This document shows positions 38,508-47,602 of a stretch of DNA of 64,000 nucleotides, one piece after another. The translations under genes were made by a program, and so were the position numbers. Every line of letters begins with the position of its first letter. Position 1 is the stretch's first letter. Source of the stretch: Gemmobacter lanyuensis (GTDB taxonomy: Bacteria; Pseudomonadota; Alphaproteobacteria; Rhodobacterales; Rhodobacteraceae); contig NZ_BMYQ01000011.1 of the NCBI RefSeq assembly GCF_014652355.1, positions 62,001 through 126,000 of the forward strand, written 5' to 3'. Under the pieces are notes generated by a model, which saw only the letters and a program-made list of their open reading frames with translations, was not told the origin of the DNA and ran no database searches.

Positions 38508-40612
38508 TGAGCTTTTCGAAATATGCGAAAGATCCTGAGGGGCCGTCTGCCCAAGACGCCGTGGAATACCCATCCGCCCATGCCGTGCCCAAGCCGACGT
38601 TTGGGGGTGTCATCATGGTACGCCGCGATCCGGTTCCAGAAATCCTGATGGGCGATCCGGCCCTGGCGCGCGCCGCCATTCGCATGGCACCCGGCCAGTT
38701 GAAATACCGGTCGGCCGTGCTGACCTTCGCGACCGAAGATGTCGATGTCGCCGCGTTCAACCGGGGCGATCCTTCGGCACGCGGTGCGATCGATCTGGCT
38801 GTGGGGCTTTGGTGCGAGATCGCCTTTGCCGGCGTCCCGCCCCGGTGTCGACCCCCGGTCTTTGCTACGACGCACACGCATCTCGGCCGGCTTGAGGTCA
38901 ATCTATTGGTGGCGCGCTGGGTAACGCGACCCGACGGGTCCCTGCGGTCCTTCAATATCGATCCGCCGGGTCCGGCAAGCCGCGCCATGTGGGATGCGTT
39001 CGAGGATCTGCTCAACTTCCGTTTTGCCTGGGCGGATCCCCGCGATCCGGCGAGGCGCCGTCTCGTGCATGTCCCCGACTGGCATATCAAACAGCAAAAG
39101 ACGGCCGAACGCGCCGGAGACATCTGGACACCTGACCTGCGGTCACAGCTGGTCACCGAGCTCTCCGACGCCGCTTCTGCGGGCCATCTCTGCAATCGCG
39201 CGACAGTCTTGGCACATGTGCGGGACCTTTGTCGGCGCCACGGACTGGTCCTGCATGGCGTCGGGCGAGATCACATGACAATTACCGCTCCGGGTGCCCC
39301 AGCCGCGCAGCGGATCCGCCTGACGGGTCGGATGTTTGCCGAGGATTTCGCCGGCGCTGGGGTCGTTCCTCCCGAGGCGGTCGCCGCACGTGCGGCAGAG
39401 TTGACCTCCGCGAACACGCGGCTTGAAACAGCCTGGCGCAAACGCGCGCTATTCAATGCGAGCCGCTATGGTCTGGGGGCTTGGCCGGAGCCGGGTTTCC
39501 ACGCGCGCGACTGGTCCGCCGGGCCATTGGCTTGGCCCCCCCGATGGATTCCCGCCAACCGTCTGTCCCCCATATCCTTGGAACCCGCCCATGCTGCAGC
39601 CGCCACCGACTTTGACCGCGATGGAGCGTCAGCTCCTGCAACAGATTCAGACCCTCTCGCAGTCGCTTTTGGCGCGGGTATCGGAGCAGGACCTCAAAAT
39701 CGCGGCTCTGGAAGCGGAGGTTCGGGCGCGCGACGAGGCGATCCACAGCTTGACCGATACGCTCGGACGCTTGCTGGGCCCGCCGGCCCGGGCCGAATTC
39801 TCGCCGCGTTGACGGTGCGGTTTCTGGCGGTCTTGCCGCGTCTGGGTGCCCGGCTGAGCCTGCTGCGGTTCGCGCGCGCCATCCCTGATAGCCTGTCCAC
39901 CTTGCCGCGACTTGTCCGAACTCTGGAGATCCTGAATGCAAGCCTTGCCCGCCGCGAACATCGCGCCAAACCTGTCGCAGGCCCAGTTCGATACCCTGAC
40001 GACTATGGTGGAGAGACTGATGAGCCTGATCCTGCCGCTGCACCAGTTGCTGGAGGCGCAGGAAGGGATGGACAGCACGATCACGGAGCGCATGGAAGCA
40101 ATGATGCATTCCCTTGGTACGATCGCGACGAGCTTGCAGACCACGGCCGAAGCCATGTCTCAAATGCTGGACCAGGAGACGTCGGTGTCCACCTTGGCGG
40201 AAGCAGTGCAGAAGATGGAGGTGCGGATGCGGCAGCAAGCATTGGGCATCACCGCCATCGACCAGAACATGAAGCTTTTGATCGATTGGCTCGGCGCTCC
40301 GCTCCCCCGGGCAGCCGGGCCGAATTCCTGAGGAACCTGCGCCAAGTCTGCGCGCGGGCTGCCCCCGGCCGTTCCATCAGTCTCAGGATCTTGCAGGCAG
40401 ATGGCGCGCAGGCCGCCCTGAGTTCTTCAGAATATGTGCAGGGTAGGGAGATCCATATCCTCATGTCGCCGGGGGAATACTGTTGTCTCAGCGGACCCGC
40501 TGACGCGATGGCGATCCTGGGCGCGCATATCGTGCCGGATGCCCCTGATGCCGGAGATCCAGATACCATGAGCGATCTGGACCATTCGTCCGGGCCGGAT
40601 ATTTTTGGTTAA
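38507..40612 (+). CDS. Relaxase (mobilization nuclease) with long variable tail
   Basis: This 701-residue frame begins MSFSKYAKDPEGP. It shows the pattern of a plasmid relaxase: EILMGDPALARAAIRM, LKYRSAVLTFATEDVDV and the metal-site motif THTHLGRLEVNLLV with histidines at residues 123 and 125. It would nick oriT and lead strand transfer. From about residue 370 to 610 the translation becomes low in complexity (His/Asp/Gly-rich), while two other frames encode ordered helical proteins there. The last 100 residues (RSISLRILQADGAQAALSSS onwards) look like ordinary coding sequence again. No stop interrupts the frame. The C-terminal third may therefore be overprinted or a separate product. Confidence 0.72.
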   Translation: MSFSKYAKDPEGPSAQDAVEYPSAHAVPKPTFGGVIMVRRDPVPEILMGDPALARAAIRMAPGQLKYRSAVLTFATEDVDVAAFNRGDPSARGAIDLAVGLWCEIAFAGVPPRCRPPVFATTHTHLGRLEVNLLVARWVTRPDGSLRSFNIDPPGPASRAMWDAFEDLLNFRFAWADPRDPARRRLVHVPDWHIKQQKTAERAGDIWTPDLRSQLVTELSDAASAGHLCNRATVLAHVRDLCRRHGLVLHGVGRDHMTITAPGAPAAQRIRLTGRMFAEDFAGAGVVPPEAVAARAAELTSANTRLETAWRKRALFNASRYGLGAWPEPGFHARDWSAGPLAWPPRWIPANRLSPISLEPAHAAAATDFDRDGASAPATDSDPLAVAFGAGIGAGPQNRGSGSGGSGARRGDPQLDRYARTLAGPAGPGRILAALTVRFLAVLPRLGARLSLLRFARAIPDSLSTLPRLVRTLEILNASLARREHRAKPVAGPVRYPDDYGGETDEPDPAAAPVAGGAGRDGQHDHGAHGSNDAFPWYDRDELADHGRSHVSNAGPGDVGVHLGGSSAEDGGADAAASIGHHRHRPEHEAFDRLARRSAPPGSRAEFLRNLRQVCARAAPGRSISLRILQADGAQAALSSSEYVQGREIHILMSPGEYCCLSGPADAMAILGAHIVPDAPDAGDPDTMSDLDHSSGPDIFG
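39591..39812 (+). CDS. Coiled-coil protein nested in the relaxase gene (first)
   Basis: This 73-residue frame lies wholly inside the relaxase gene, in a different frame. It starts MLQPPPTLTAMERQLLQQIQ and is almost entirely helical, with heptad-like IAALEAEVRARDEAIHSL. Codon composition here favours this frame over the relaxase frame, which reads as low-complexity. In ColE1, mbeB and mbeD are likewise nested in mbeA and encode small helical mobilization proteins. A start at ATG 39621 is also possible. Confidence 0.5.
   Translation: MLQPPPTLTAMERQLLQQIQTLSQSLLARVSEQDLKIAALEAEVRARDEAIHSLTDTLGRLLGPPARAEFSPR
39936..40331 (+). CDS. Coiled-coil protein nested in the relaxase gene (second)
   Basis: This 131-residue frame, also inside the relaxase gene, reads MQALPAANIAPNLSQAQFDT and then long amphipathic helices (MVERLMSLILPLHQLLEAQE, AEAVQKMEVRMRQQALGI) ending near LLIDWLGAPLP. 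The helix pattern with leucine, methionine and glutamine at heptad positions is what a real oligomeric protein shows and is unlikely by chance. It may be the counterpart of a nested mobilization protein such as MbeB/MbeD of ColE1. Confidence 0.55.
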   Translation: MQALPAANIAPNLSQAQFDTLTTMVERLMSLILPLHQLLEAQEGMDSTITERMEAMMHSLGTIATSLQTTAEAMSQMLDQETSVSTLAEAVQKMEVRMRQQALGITAIDQNMKLLIDWLGAPLPRAAGPNS

Positions 40613-40683
40613 ACGCCGCAAGACCGTATTTCTGCGGGTAAGTACAAGCCTGTGGACAACGGGTCCAACCCGGCTTCGCGGGT

Positions 40684-43461
40684 GTGTCCTCGTGGGGTAG
40701 AATAGGCAGATCATCCGATCCCTCTTACCCTGGGTACGCCAGCAGCGTGTCACGCCATTTCTCCTTCGACTGTCACGAGGACTACACCGAGGCAGCACAC
40801 ATAGAAGCCCTGCTGCTCCTGCGCGGCGGGCGGATTCTTGACGCTGCCTCTGGTGTTGCGCTCGCTCTTTTGGATGAACGCCCGGTCGTCGTCCGGTTGG
40901 AAGGGCGACGGTCCGGCAACTACGCCCTGCTGTCGAAGACCGGCCCAGGCACGATCAAGCAACTGTCCGACCAGCAATTTCTCGAGTGGGCGGAGGCCGA
41001 CGGAGGTGCGGCCTCCGCGCGGCCGGATCAGCAGGTGGTGGATCTTGCCGAGGGCGAAGCACGCTTGTGCGAGGTCATGCAGGCGATCCAGGACGAGGTG
41101 GTTCCGCAAGTTTCTGCACTGATTGCCGCGCGCGCCCAGGAGCTTAACGCGACTGAAGAGGGCAGGGAGACCAAGCCTGAGCCCCCCAGCAGATCCGCCT
41201 GCTTCGAGGCACTGGCGGCGTTTTTCGCCATGGGCGGGTATTCTGGATCTTTTCCAGCCATGGCCGGGATCGTTCAGGGGCTGCTGAAAGATGTCCCCGG
41301 CATCACCCTTGATCTCCTTCCCGCTGTAACCGGATCTGCGGATTCTGCCACAGCGCACCTCGCCCTCGCCACGCCAGGTACCGGAAAGACCCGGTCTGTC
41401 GTGGGTCTGATCGACGCTCTCCCCACTGAGGCGGTCGTGGCGGTCTTCCAACCCACTTTGAAAAAGGCCGATGAATTTGCGCGGGATATGGCGGCATCGT
41501 CCCGCCCCGTCCATGTGTTTCGGGGCAGGGGGGCGCCTGTGCAGGAGGGCGCGAGCGAGCGGATGTGCCGACGTCACGCGGCCGCTGCAGAGCTGGCTGG
41601 GAAAGGGTATCCCGTCAAATCCATCCTCTGTGGCAGCTCGGAGCCCGGAGCGGTTGCCATCTGCCCGCATGCCGCGGGGTGCGCCTATCTCGCCCAGATG
41701 AAGACGCTGAAAGATCACGTCGGAGGCGGTGTGTTCATCCTGACGCATGCCAGCCTCACGCAGCTGCCCGCCTTCCCTGCGCCGCATCTTGTCATCATTG
41801 ATGAGGATCCGTCCGCGAGCTTGCCACAAGCTATTACAATCCAGGTCGAGGCGCTGGGGATGGCAGCGGACTGGGCAACCCTGCTACCGGACGATGGCGA
41901 TGAGCCCAAACCGCGAAAGTCACTGCAGGAGTGTGACTGCGCGGTATCTGACGAGACGGACGACGCAACGCCAAGCTCGGTAATGGACCTGCTCGAGAGG
42001 CTGCGCGATGGCTTGGCTTGCCCGGCTCCCTTGCAGGAAATCGCAACGAGCATCATGGTCGAAGAAATTGAAGCTGCGCTGAAAATGCTGCGTGGTCTGG
42101 AGCGCAAGCTGCGCGGCGGGCTCAAGCCGGGCCTTCCGGAACAGGCCTTGCGAGAGCATCTCGCGGTCACGGCCTTGCCGGACCTGCAATCCCTGCTGGT
42201 GGTCCTTTCTGCCATCCTCGAGGAAGTCCGGCTGTTCGTTTCCGGGGTGATCGACCGGTCCGACTTCAACGGGCTCAGCTTTCGCAGGGACGCGACTGGC
42301 GAACTTCGATCCATCACGGCGCACCGTCTTGCGCGGCCCGCGATCAAGGCTGACGTGCCGATGATCGTGCTCGACGGGACGGCCGATCCGGTTCTGGTGG
42401 GTCGGGCATTGCGGCGGCGGATGGTGGTGTCAAAGATCGATCTGCGGCGGCAGGGCGAGGTCGTGCAGTGCATTGGGCGAGGGTTCGGCACCGGATCTCT
42501 CGTTCCGATCCCAGGGTATCAGGTTTCGGCAAAGATAGCTGCGGAACGGGAGCAGCTTTGGCAGGGGCTGGACACAGTCTTGAGGCGGGAGGTCGCAGCC
42601 GCGCCTGCAGGCGTGCTGGTGGTGTCCACGCTTGCCGTCGACGAGGAGGCGCGGCGGCGGGGCTGCTGCGACGACCTTCTGGGGATGCCTCTGGCATGGA
42701 CCCACTTCGGCGCCGTGCGTGGTATCAACGCTTTCACCAACCGGCAAACGATCATCCTGATCGGACGCAAACAACCGCCCGCTTCTGCCGTCGAGGCGAT
42801 CGCCCGGGCTTATTTCGCACTCGATGCTCGACCGTTCGATCTGGGCGACGGGAGCTATGATGTCCGCCGCAGAGCCTTGCAGGACAAGATGGGCAGGGCG
42901 CATTCAGTGACGACCCAGGTGCATCTGGATTCTCGGATCAACAGGATCCTGTGGCAGGTGCGCGAGGCTGAAGTCATTCAGGCCCTCGATCGGGTCCGGG
43001 CCGTCCGATTTCCCCGAAGGGTTCTTCTTCTCAACGCACTGGACTTGCGCAGGCTTGATGATGATCCCGCGACCGAGGAGCTCGGTGTACCTGCTGACCG
43101 GTGCATGTCTTGGCCGGAGATTCGTAATGGTGGAAACCGGGCTGAAGCCGTGCTGGAGGCCAGCGGTGGCTTCCTGCCCGTCGCGCCCAAGGCGCTGGTG
43201 CAGATCGCTCCGGAAATATTTCCCAGCCTCGAAGCCGCGAAAAAATGGCTGCAGCGCACGGATATTTCCGAGGCGCTGGTCCATCATGCCGAACATCTGA
43301 CCTATCTGCAGGTTCGACCCATTGGGCAGCGGGGGAAGCCATGGCCTTTGATTGTTGATCGGCGGCGGCAGAAGAACCTTTCTGCGGCCCGCGCAGACTT
43401 CGAGGCCATGATCGGCATGGAGATGGCAGTTTGGCAAGTGGATGACGGCAGTCGGCTTTGA
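40684..43461 (+). CDS. Large plasmid helicase with DEDP box and cysteine cluster
   Basis: This 925-residue protein has Walker A LATPGTGKTRSVVGL (residue 232 on) and a Walker B-like box HLVIIDEDPSAS (DEDP at 373). Between them lie four cysteines in MCRRHAAA, SILCGSS, AICPHAAGCAY, a layout like the Fe-S cluster domain of DinG/XPD helicases. A later MIVLDGTADPVLVGRAL marks the second helicase half. It follows the relaxase by 71 bases and may unwind plasmid DNA in transfer or replication. The start is uncertain: GTG 40684 is the longest, and GTG 40747 (VSRHFSFDCHED) is plausible. Confidence 0.65.
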   Translation: MSSWGRIGRSSDPSYPGYASSVSRHFSFDCHEDYTEAAHIEALLLLRGGRILDAASGVALALLDERPVVVRLEGRRSGNYALLSKTGPGTIKQLSDQQFLEWAEADGGAASARPDQQVVDLAEGEARLCEVMQAIQDEVVPQVSALIAARAQELNATEEGRETKPEPPSRSACFEALAAFFAMGGYSGSFPAMAGIVQGLLKDVPGITLDLLPAVTGSADSATAHLALATPGTGKTRSVVGLIDALPTEAVVAVFQPTLKKADEFARDMAASSRPVHVFRGRGAPVQEGASERMCRRHAAAAELAGKGYPVKSILCGSSEPGAVAICPHAAGCAYLAQMKTLKDHVGGGVFILTHASLTQLPAFPAPHLVIIDEDPSASLPQAITIQVEALGMAADWATLLPDDGDEPKPRKSLQECDCAVSDETDDATPSSVMDLLERLRDGLACPAPLQEIATSIMVEEIEAALKMLRGLERKLRGGLKPGLPEQALREHLAVTALPDLQSLLVVLSAILEEVRLFVSGVIDRSDFNGLSFRRDATGELRSITAHRLARPAIKADVPMIVLDGTADPVLVGRALRRRMVVSKIDLRRQGEVVQCIGRGFGTGSLVPIPGYQVSAKIAAEREQLWQGLDTVLRREVAAAPAGVLVVSTLAVDEEARRRGCCDDLLGMPLAWTHFGAVRGINAFTNRQTIILIGRKQPPASAVEAIARAYFALDARPFDLGDGSYDVRRRALQDKMGRAHSVTTQVHLDSRINRILWQVREAEVIQALDRVRAVRFPRRVLLLNALDLRRLDDDPATEELGVPADRCMSWPEIRNGGNRAEAVLEASGGFLPVAPKALVQIAPEIFPSLEAAKKWLQRTDISEALVHHAEHLTYLQVRPIGQRGKPWPLIVDRRRQKNLSAARADFEAMIGMEMAVWQVDDGSRL

Positions 43462-43618
43462 TCTCGTTGAGGGAAGAGGCTGCTAGCTCGGACGCGCCTC
43501 TGATATTGGCTGCCCGCCCATCCGGTTTTGACAGGGACAAATGCCTTAAAGAAAAGGGGCAGTCGACTGGAAGACGCAAGCACTGACGGGAAGCTCACCG
43601 GGCACCGGTCTTGTCCAG

Positions 43619-44107
43619 GGCAGTTCCGCTGACCATGTCAGCAAAAATCTGCGCTGCGGCGCCGCGCTTTATGGCTGCATCGGCACCCCGCCGGATTTCG
43701 CGCCGGTGCTGTCGCTCTACGGCAGAGTGGCAATGGTGGCAGAGTTTCCGGCTGGCAGCACAGTGGGTTATGACCGCACCACCCGGCTGGCCCGCGATAC
43801 CCGGCTGGCCAATATCCCGCTAGGCTATGCCAATGGCTATCGGCGGAGCTTTTCCAATCTCGGGCAGGTGCTGATCCGCGGATGCCGCGCCCCGGTGATG
43901 GGCAAGGTGTCGATGAATGCCATCATGGCCGATGTCACCGACATTCCTGCAGTGCAGGGCGGCGATGTGGCGGTGGCCTTTGGCGCGCAGGGCGCAGAGG
44001 CGATCGCCGCCGCCGAGGTGGAGCGCATCTCGGGCCGCGTCCTGGCCGATCTGTTCTGCAGCTGGGGCCGGTTGAACGACCGGCTCTGCCTGCACGGGGG
44101 CAGCTGA
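43619..44107 (+). pseudogene. Alanine racemase, C-terminal fragment
   Basis: The frame reads NLRCGAALYGCIGTPPDFAP, SLYGRVAMVAEFPAGSTVGY and APVMGKVSMNAIMADVTD: the second half of a PLP-dependent alanine racemase, including the SMN region near the second active-site tyrosine. The first half, with the PLP lysine, is missing, and sequence before about 43619 is unrelated. It probably belonged with the arginine/ornithine genes that follow and was cut when the plasmid block was joined here. Confidence 0.8.
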
Positions 44108-44109
44108 TG

Positions 44110-44535
44110 TCAGACCGAGCTGAGCAGAATGCTGGTCTCGCTGTTGGTGATGCCCTCGATGGTGCGCACCTCGCGCAGCACCCGGTCGAAATCATGCAGG
44201 TTTTCGGCCCGGAGCTGGGCGACGAGATCCCATTTGCCATTGGTCGTGTGCAGCGAATGCAGTTCCGGCATGCCGCGCAACTGGCGAATGACTGCGGTGG
44301 TCGACCGGCCATTCACCTCGATCAGCATCATGGCGCGGATGCTGTTGTCGCTGTGATCCTCGCGCGCGCGGATGGTGAAGCCCAGCACCGCGCCGGTATC
44401 CAGCAGCCGGTCCAGCCGCGCCTGCGCGGTGGCCCGCGACACGCCAAGAATGGTCGCCAGATTGGAGATCGGCACCCGCCCGTCTTCGCGCAGCATGGCG
44501 ATCAGTCGGCGGTCAAGGTCATCAAAGATGTGCAT
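44110..44535 (-). CDS. Lrp/AsnC-family transcriptional regulator
   Basis: This 141-residue protein has an N-terminal helix-turn-helix (LDRRLIAMLREDGRVPISNL, GVSRATAQARLDRLL) and a C-terminal RAM ligand-binding domain (AMMLIEVNGRSTTAVIRQL). It is divergent from the ornithine cyclodeaminase gene, with a 127-base control region between, and probably senses an amino acid and controls that pair. Its stop abuts the racemase remnant. Confidence 0.92.
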   Translation of the reverse strand: MHIFDDLDRRLIAMLREDGRVPISNLATILGVSRATAQARLDRLLDTGAVLGFTIRAREDHSDNSIRAMMLIEVNGRSTTAVIRQLRGMPELHSLHTTNGKWDLVAQLRAENLHDFDRVLREVRTIEGITNSETSILLSSV

Positions 44536-44662
44536 GACAAACTGTTAGCCGAAGCCGGGCAAATTGTACAGTTTCGGCGCGGCTTTCAGTAATAACCACA
44601 ATTTATGCCAACTATCGTCGGAAGCTATCCTTTGCCGGAGCTTCCGCAACCGGAGAAGATCC

Positions 44663-45733
44663 ATGCAAGCCCAAGCGAAAATCTGCCAGACGGTGCCCTA
44701 TCTCGGGGTCGGGAACATGCTGCGCCTGCTGGCGCATCAGGGCCTTGAACCCACGATCCGGGGCATGGCGGCCTATATCGAGGAAGATTTCCGCCGCTGG
44801 CCGCTGTTCGACAAATGCCCGCGCGTCGCCAGCCATTCGGCGGAAGGGGTGATCGAGCTGATGCCCACCTCGGACGGCACGCTTTACGGGTTCAAATATG
44901 TGAACGGCCACCCGAAGAACACCCATGACGGGCTGCAGACCGTCACCGCCTTCGGCCTGCTGTCGGATGTGGCCACCGGCTATCCGCGCTTCCTGTCGGA
45001 AATGACGATCACCACCGCGATCCGCACCGCCGCAACCTCGGCCCTGGCGGCGAAATATCTGGCGCGGCCGGATGCGCAGGTGATGGCGATGATCGGGCTG
45101 GGCGCGCAATCGGAATTCCAGGCGCTGGCCTTCCGCGCACTTTGCGGCATCGACAGGCTGCGCGTCCATGACATCGCCCCCGCGGCGACAGCCAAGTTCA
45201 TCGCCAATATGGCGGATCAGGGCCTGACGATCACCGCCTGCGCCTCCGCGGCCGAAGCGGTGCTCGGCGCCGATATCATCACCACGGTCACCGCCGACAA
45301 GCTGAATGCCACGGTGCTGAACGACAACATGGTCGGCGCGGGCGTGCATATCAACGCGGTCGGTGGCGATTGCCCCGGCAAGACCGAACTGCAGGCCGAT
45401 ATCCTGCACCGGGCGGCGGTTTTCGTCGAATTCCCCGAGCAGACCCGGATCGAGGGCGAGATCCAGCAGATGGCGCCGGATTTCCCGGTGACCGAACTCT
45501 GGCGCGTGATCGCGGGTGAATTGCCGGGGCGCACGAGCCGCGACCAGATCACGCTGTTCGATTCGGTTGGCTTTGCCACCGAAGACTTGTCGGCCCTGCG
45601 CTATCTGCGCGATGTGGTGCAAGGCACACCCTTTGTTGAAGATATCGACCTTGTGGCGGCCCCCACCGATCCGCGCAACCTCTACGGGCTGATCCGCGCC
45701 GCCGCCCCTGCCCCCCTGATGGAGACCCTGTGA
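44663..45733 (+). CDS. Ornithine cyclodeaminase
   Basis: This 356-residue protein belongs to the ornithine cyclodeaminase/mu-crystallin family. The NAD-binding loop is MAMIGLGAQSEFQALAFRAL, and ITTAIRTAATSALAAKYLAR contains conserved substrate-site residues. It converts L-ornithine to L-proline and ammonia. ATG 44663, preceded by cggagaag, gives the conserved start. The stop overlaps the next gene, a CtlX-like hydrolase that can supply ornithine or citrulline, so the pair forms a short arginine degradation route. Confidence 0.9.
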   Translation: MQAQAKICQTVPYLGVGNMLRLLAHQGLEPTIRGMAAYIEEDFRRWPLFDKCPRVASHSAEGVIELMPTSDGTLYGFKYVNGHPKNTHDGLQTVTAFGLLSDVATGYPRFLSEMTITTAIRTAATSALAAKYLARPDAQVMAMIGLGAQSEFQALAFRALCGIDRLRVHDIAPAATAKFIANMADQGLTITACASAAEAVLGADIITTVTADKLNATVLNDNMVGAGVHINAVGGDCPGKTELQADILHRAAVFVEFPEQTRIEGEIQQMAPDFPVTELWRVIAGELPGRTSRDQITLFDSVGFATEDLSALRYLRDVVQGTPFVEDIDLVAAPTDPRNLYGLIRAAAPAPLMETL

Positions 45734-46686
45734 TGACCCCGACCCGTTCCGCCGCGTCCAGCGTTCAGGCCCCGCGCGGCGTGGTGATGATCCGCCCGCA
45801 CCACTTCACCCCCAATCCGCAAACCGCAGTGGACAACGCCTTTCAGGGCACCGATTCAGCGCGCAGCGCCCGCGCAATTGCGCAGGCCGCATATGACGAG
45901 GCAACCAAGGCCGCTGAAAGCCTGCAGGCCGCCGGGGTGCGGGTGCATCTGTTTGACGACGCGGGCACCACCACGCCGGATTCCTGTTTCCCCAACAACT
46001 GGTTTTCCACCCATGCGGGCGGCCATGTCGCGATCTATCCGATGTACTCTCCCAACCGGCGGCTGGAGCGCCGGGCCGATGTGATCGAAATGCTGAAGCA
46101 CAATTACCGCGTTCAGGACGTGATCGACTATTCCGGGCTGGAACAAGACGATGTGTTTCTAGAGGGTACCGGGGCAATGGTGCTGGACCATGTCGAGCGT
46201 GTGGCCTACGCTGCGCGATCACATCGCACCAATGAAGTGGCGCTGGAGCGGTTCTGCACGCATTTCAACTTCGAACCCATTGTCTTCGATGCCGCGGATG
46301 GCGCAGGCAAGCCAGTCTATCACACAAATGTGCTGATGTGCATTGGCACCGGCTTTGCGCTGATCGGGCTGGACACGATCCGCCTGCCCGCCCGCCGGGC
46401 AGAAATCGAGCAACGCCTAGCGGATAGCGGTCGCGATATCCTGGACCTGTCGCATCGCCAGATCACGGAGTTTGCCGGCAATGCCATCGAACTGACCGGC
46501 GATCAGGGACCAGTCCTGGCGATTTCGGCCCGCGCGCTGCGGGCGTTGGAACCGGACCAGAAGGCGCGGCTGGAAGCCCATGTAGCGCTACTGCCGCTGG
46601 ATATTCCCACCATCGAACTGGCAGGCGGATCCGTGCGCTGCATGCTGGCGGGTGTTCACCTGACCCCGCGCCCAAGTGCCCGATGA
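45730..46686 (+). CDS. ctlX: CtlX-like arginine deiminase-related hydrolase
   Basis: This 318-residue protein of the guanidine-modifying superfamily has PDSCFPNNWFSTHAGGH, FLEGTGAMVLDHV, the catalytic histidine in VYHTNVLMCIG and the catalytic cysteine in GSVRCMLAGVHL near the C-terminus. CtlX hydrolyses citrulline or arginine to ornithine. It overlaps the ornithine cyclodeaminase gene by four bases. Two adjacent ATGs (45730, 45733) could be used. It is complete. Confidence 0.87.
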   Translation: MMTPTRSAASSVQAPRGVVMIRPHHFTPNPQTAVDNAFQGTDSARSARAIAQAAYDEATKAAESLQAAGVRVHLFDDAGTTTPDSCFPNNWFSTHAGGHVAIYPMYSPNRRLERRADVIEMLKHNYRVQDVIDYSGLEQDDVFLEGTGAMVLDHVERVAYAARSHRTNEVALERFCTHFNFEPIVFDAADGAGKPVYHTNVLMCIGTGFALIGLDTIRLPARRAEIEQRLADSGRDILDLSHRQITEFAGNAIELTGDQGPVLAISARALRALEPDQKARLEAHVALLPLDIPTIELAGGSVRCMLAGVHLTPRPSAR

Positions 46687-46922
46687 CGCGACTTCTCTGC
46701 CATGATCAACCCGCAGAATCCGAACTTTCTCCATGGACAAATCTGGCACTTCGGGCTGAGAGGCGGATGAGAGCAGCAATTTATACGTGCGGCTCGGCAC
46801 AATACGTTTTGACCGAACTGCCGGCACGTTGAGCCGGATTGCCATCGGTCGCGGGCGCAACCTGCGTTTGGGCCCACTCCCTGAAGACCGTCATTTTACA
46901 GCGCATAGTCTTGAACAAAGGC

Positions 46923-46951
46923 GCCTCCCCGGTCTGATGAACCGGGGAGGC
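46923..46951 (-). terminator. Strong hairpin terminator of the LysR gene
   Basis: gcctccccggt (46923-46933) and accggggaggc (46941-46951) form a perfect 11-bp stem with a 7-base loop. It lies nine bases beyond the minus-strand LysR stop and is followed in that direction by gcgcctttgttc. It may also serve the ctlX transcript from the other side. Confidence 0.75.
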
Positions 46952-46959
46952 ACGCGGGC

Positions 46960-47345
46960 TCAGTCGAACGCCACGACGAACTCGGCGACGATGGCTTTGA
47001 CGAGCCGCTCGGTGATCCGGTCCCTCTGCCAAAGGGCTGTCATCTCGATGGGCGTGGGCTCCCAGTCGGGAAATAGCCGCACCAAGCTGCCCGACTGGCA
47101 AGCAGCATCCACCAGGAAGGTCGGCAGATTCGCGACGCCAAGCCCGGCGATGGCAGCTTCGACCAGAATGGATTGCCGGTTGGCCGCGAAGTCGATTTTC
47201 GGCAGCACGGTGACGGACGCCCCGCTACCATGGTGCAACTGCCACTCGATCAGGTCACGCCGGATTGCCAATCTGTTCCGTTCTGGCGGCAGTTGGGGCG
47301 TCGCGCTGGACGTCGAGGTTCTGGTCCCGCGTTGCAACCCGAGTG
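46960..47345 (-). pseudogene. LysR-type regulator, C-terminal half only
   Basis: The frame covers most of a LysR substrate-binding domain: ASVTVLPKIDFAANRQSILV, EAAIAGLGVANLPTFLVDAA and SGSLVRLFPDWEPTPIEM. The DNA-binding N-terminus is absent. Homology fades at about 47345, where sequence belonging to an IS21-type element begins, so the gene was cut by that insertion or a later rearrangement. Confidence 0.8.
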
Positions 47346-47520
47346 CTGCCCAAGAGTATGGACAAAACTTTCCCAAAACTCGACTGATTTTGACATGGGT
47401 TTATGTTCTGGCCAACCACCCGCACTCAGGGCTGAAAATGCGCGCGCCCCGCGAGTTTATGGCAGCTCAAACCGCAACCGCTGTGAGTGCTGGATGAAAT
47501 TTCCCCAGTTTGGCGCTGAT

Positions 47521-47559
47521 GCCGATGGTCAGGGGGGGCATGCCCCCCTGACCATCGGC
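47521..47559. repeat. Perfect 17-bp inverted repeat with 5-base loop
   Basis: The arm gccgatggtcagggggg (47521-47537) pairs without mismatch with ccccccctgaccatcggc from its second base (47543-47559). It lies some 45-80 bases ahead of the IstA-like start. It could be a terminal structure of the element or a terminator shielding it from outside transcription. Confidence 0.75.
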
Positions 47560-47602
47560 GGCGCAGAATTCCCCCTGTTGATGCCAAGAGAAGGGCGCGC
47601 AG

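Noticed and set aside
46787-47497. A 236-codon plus-strand frame across the LysR remnant
   Set aside because: The other strand gives a clear LysR effector domain, so this is its shadow.
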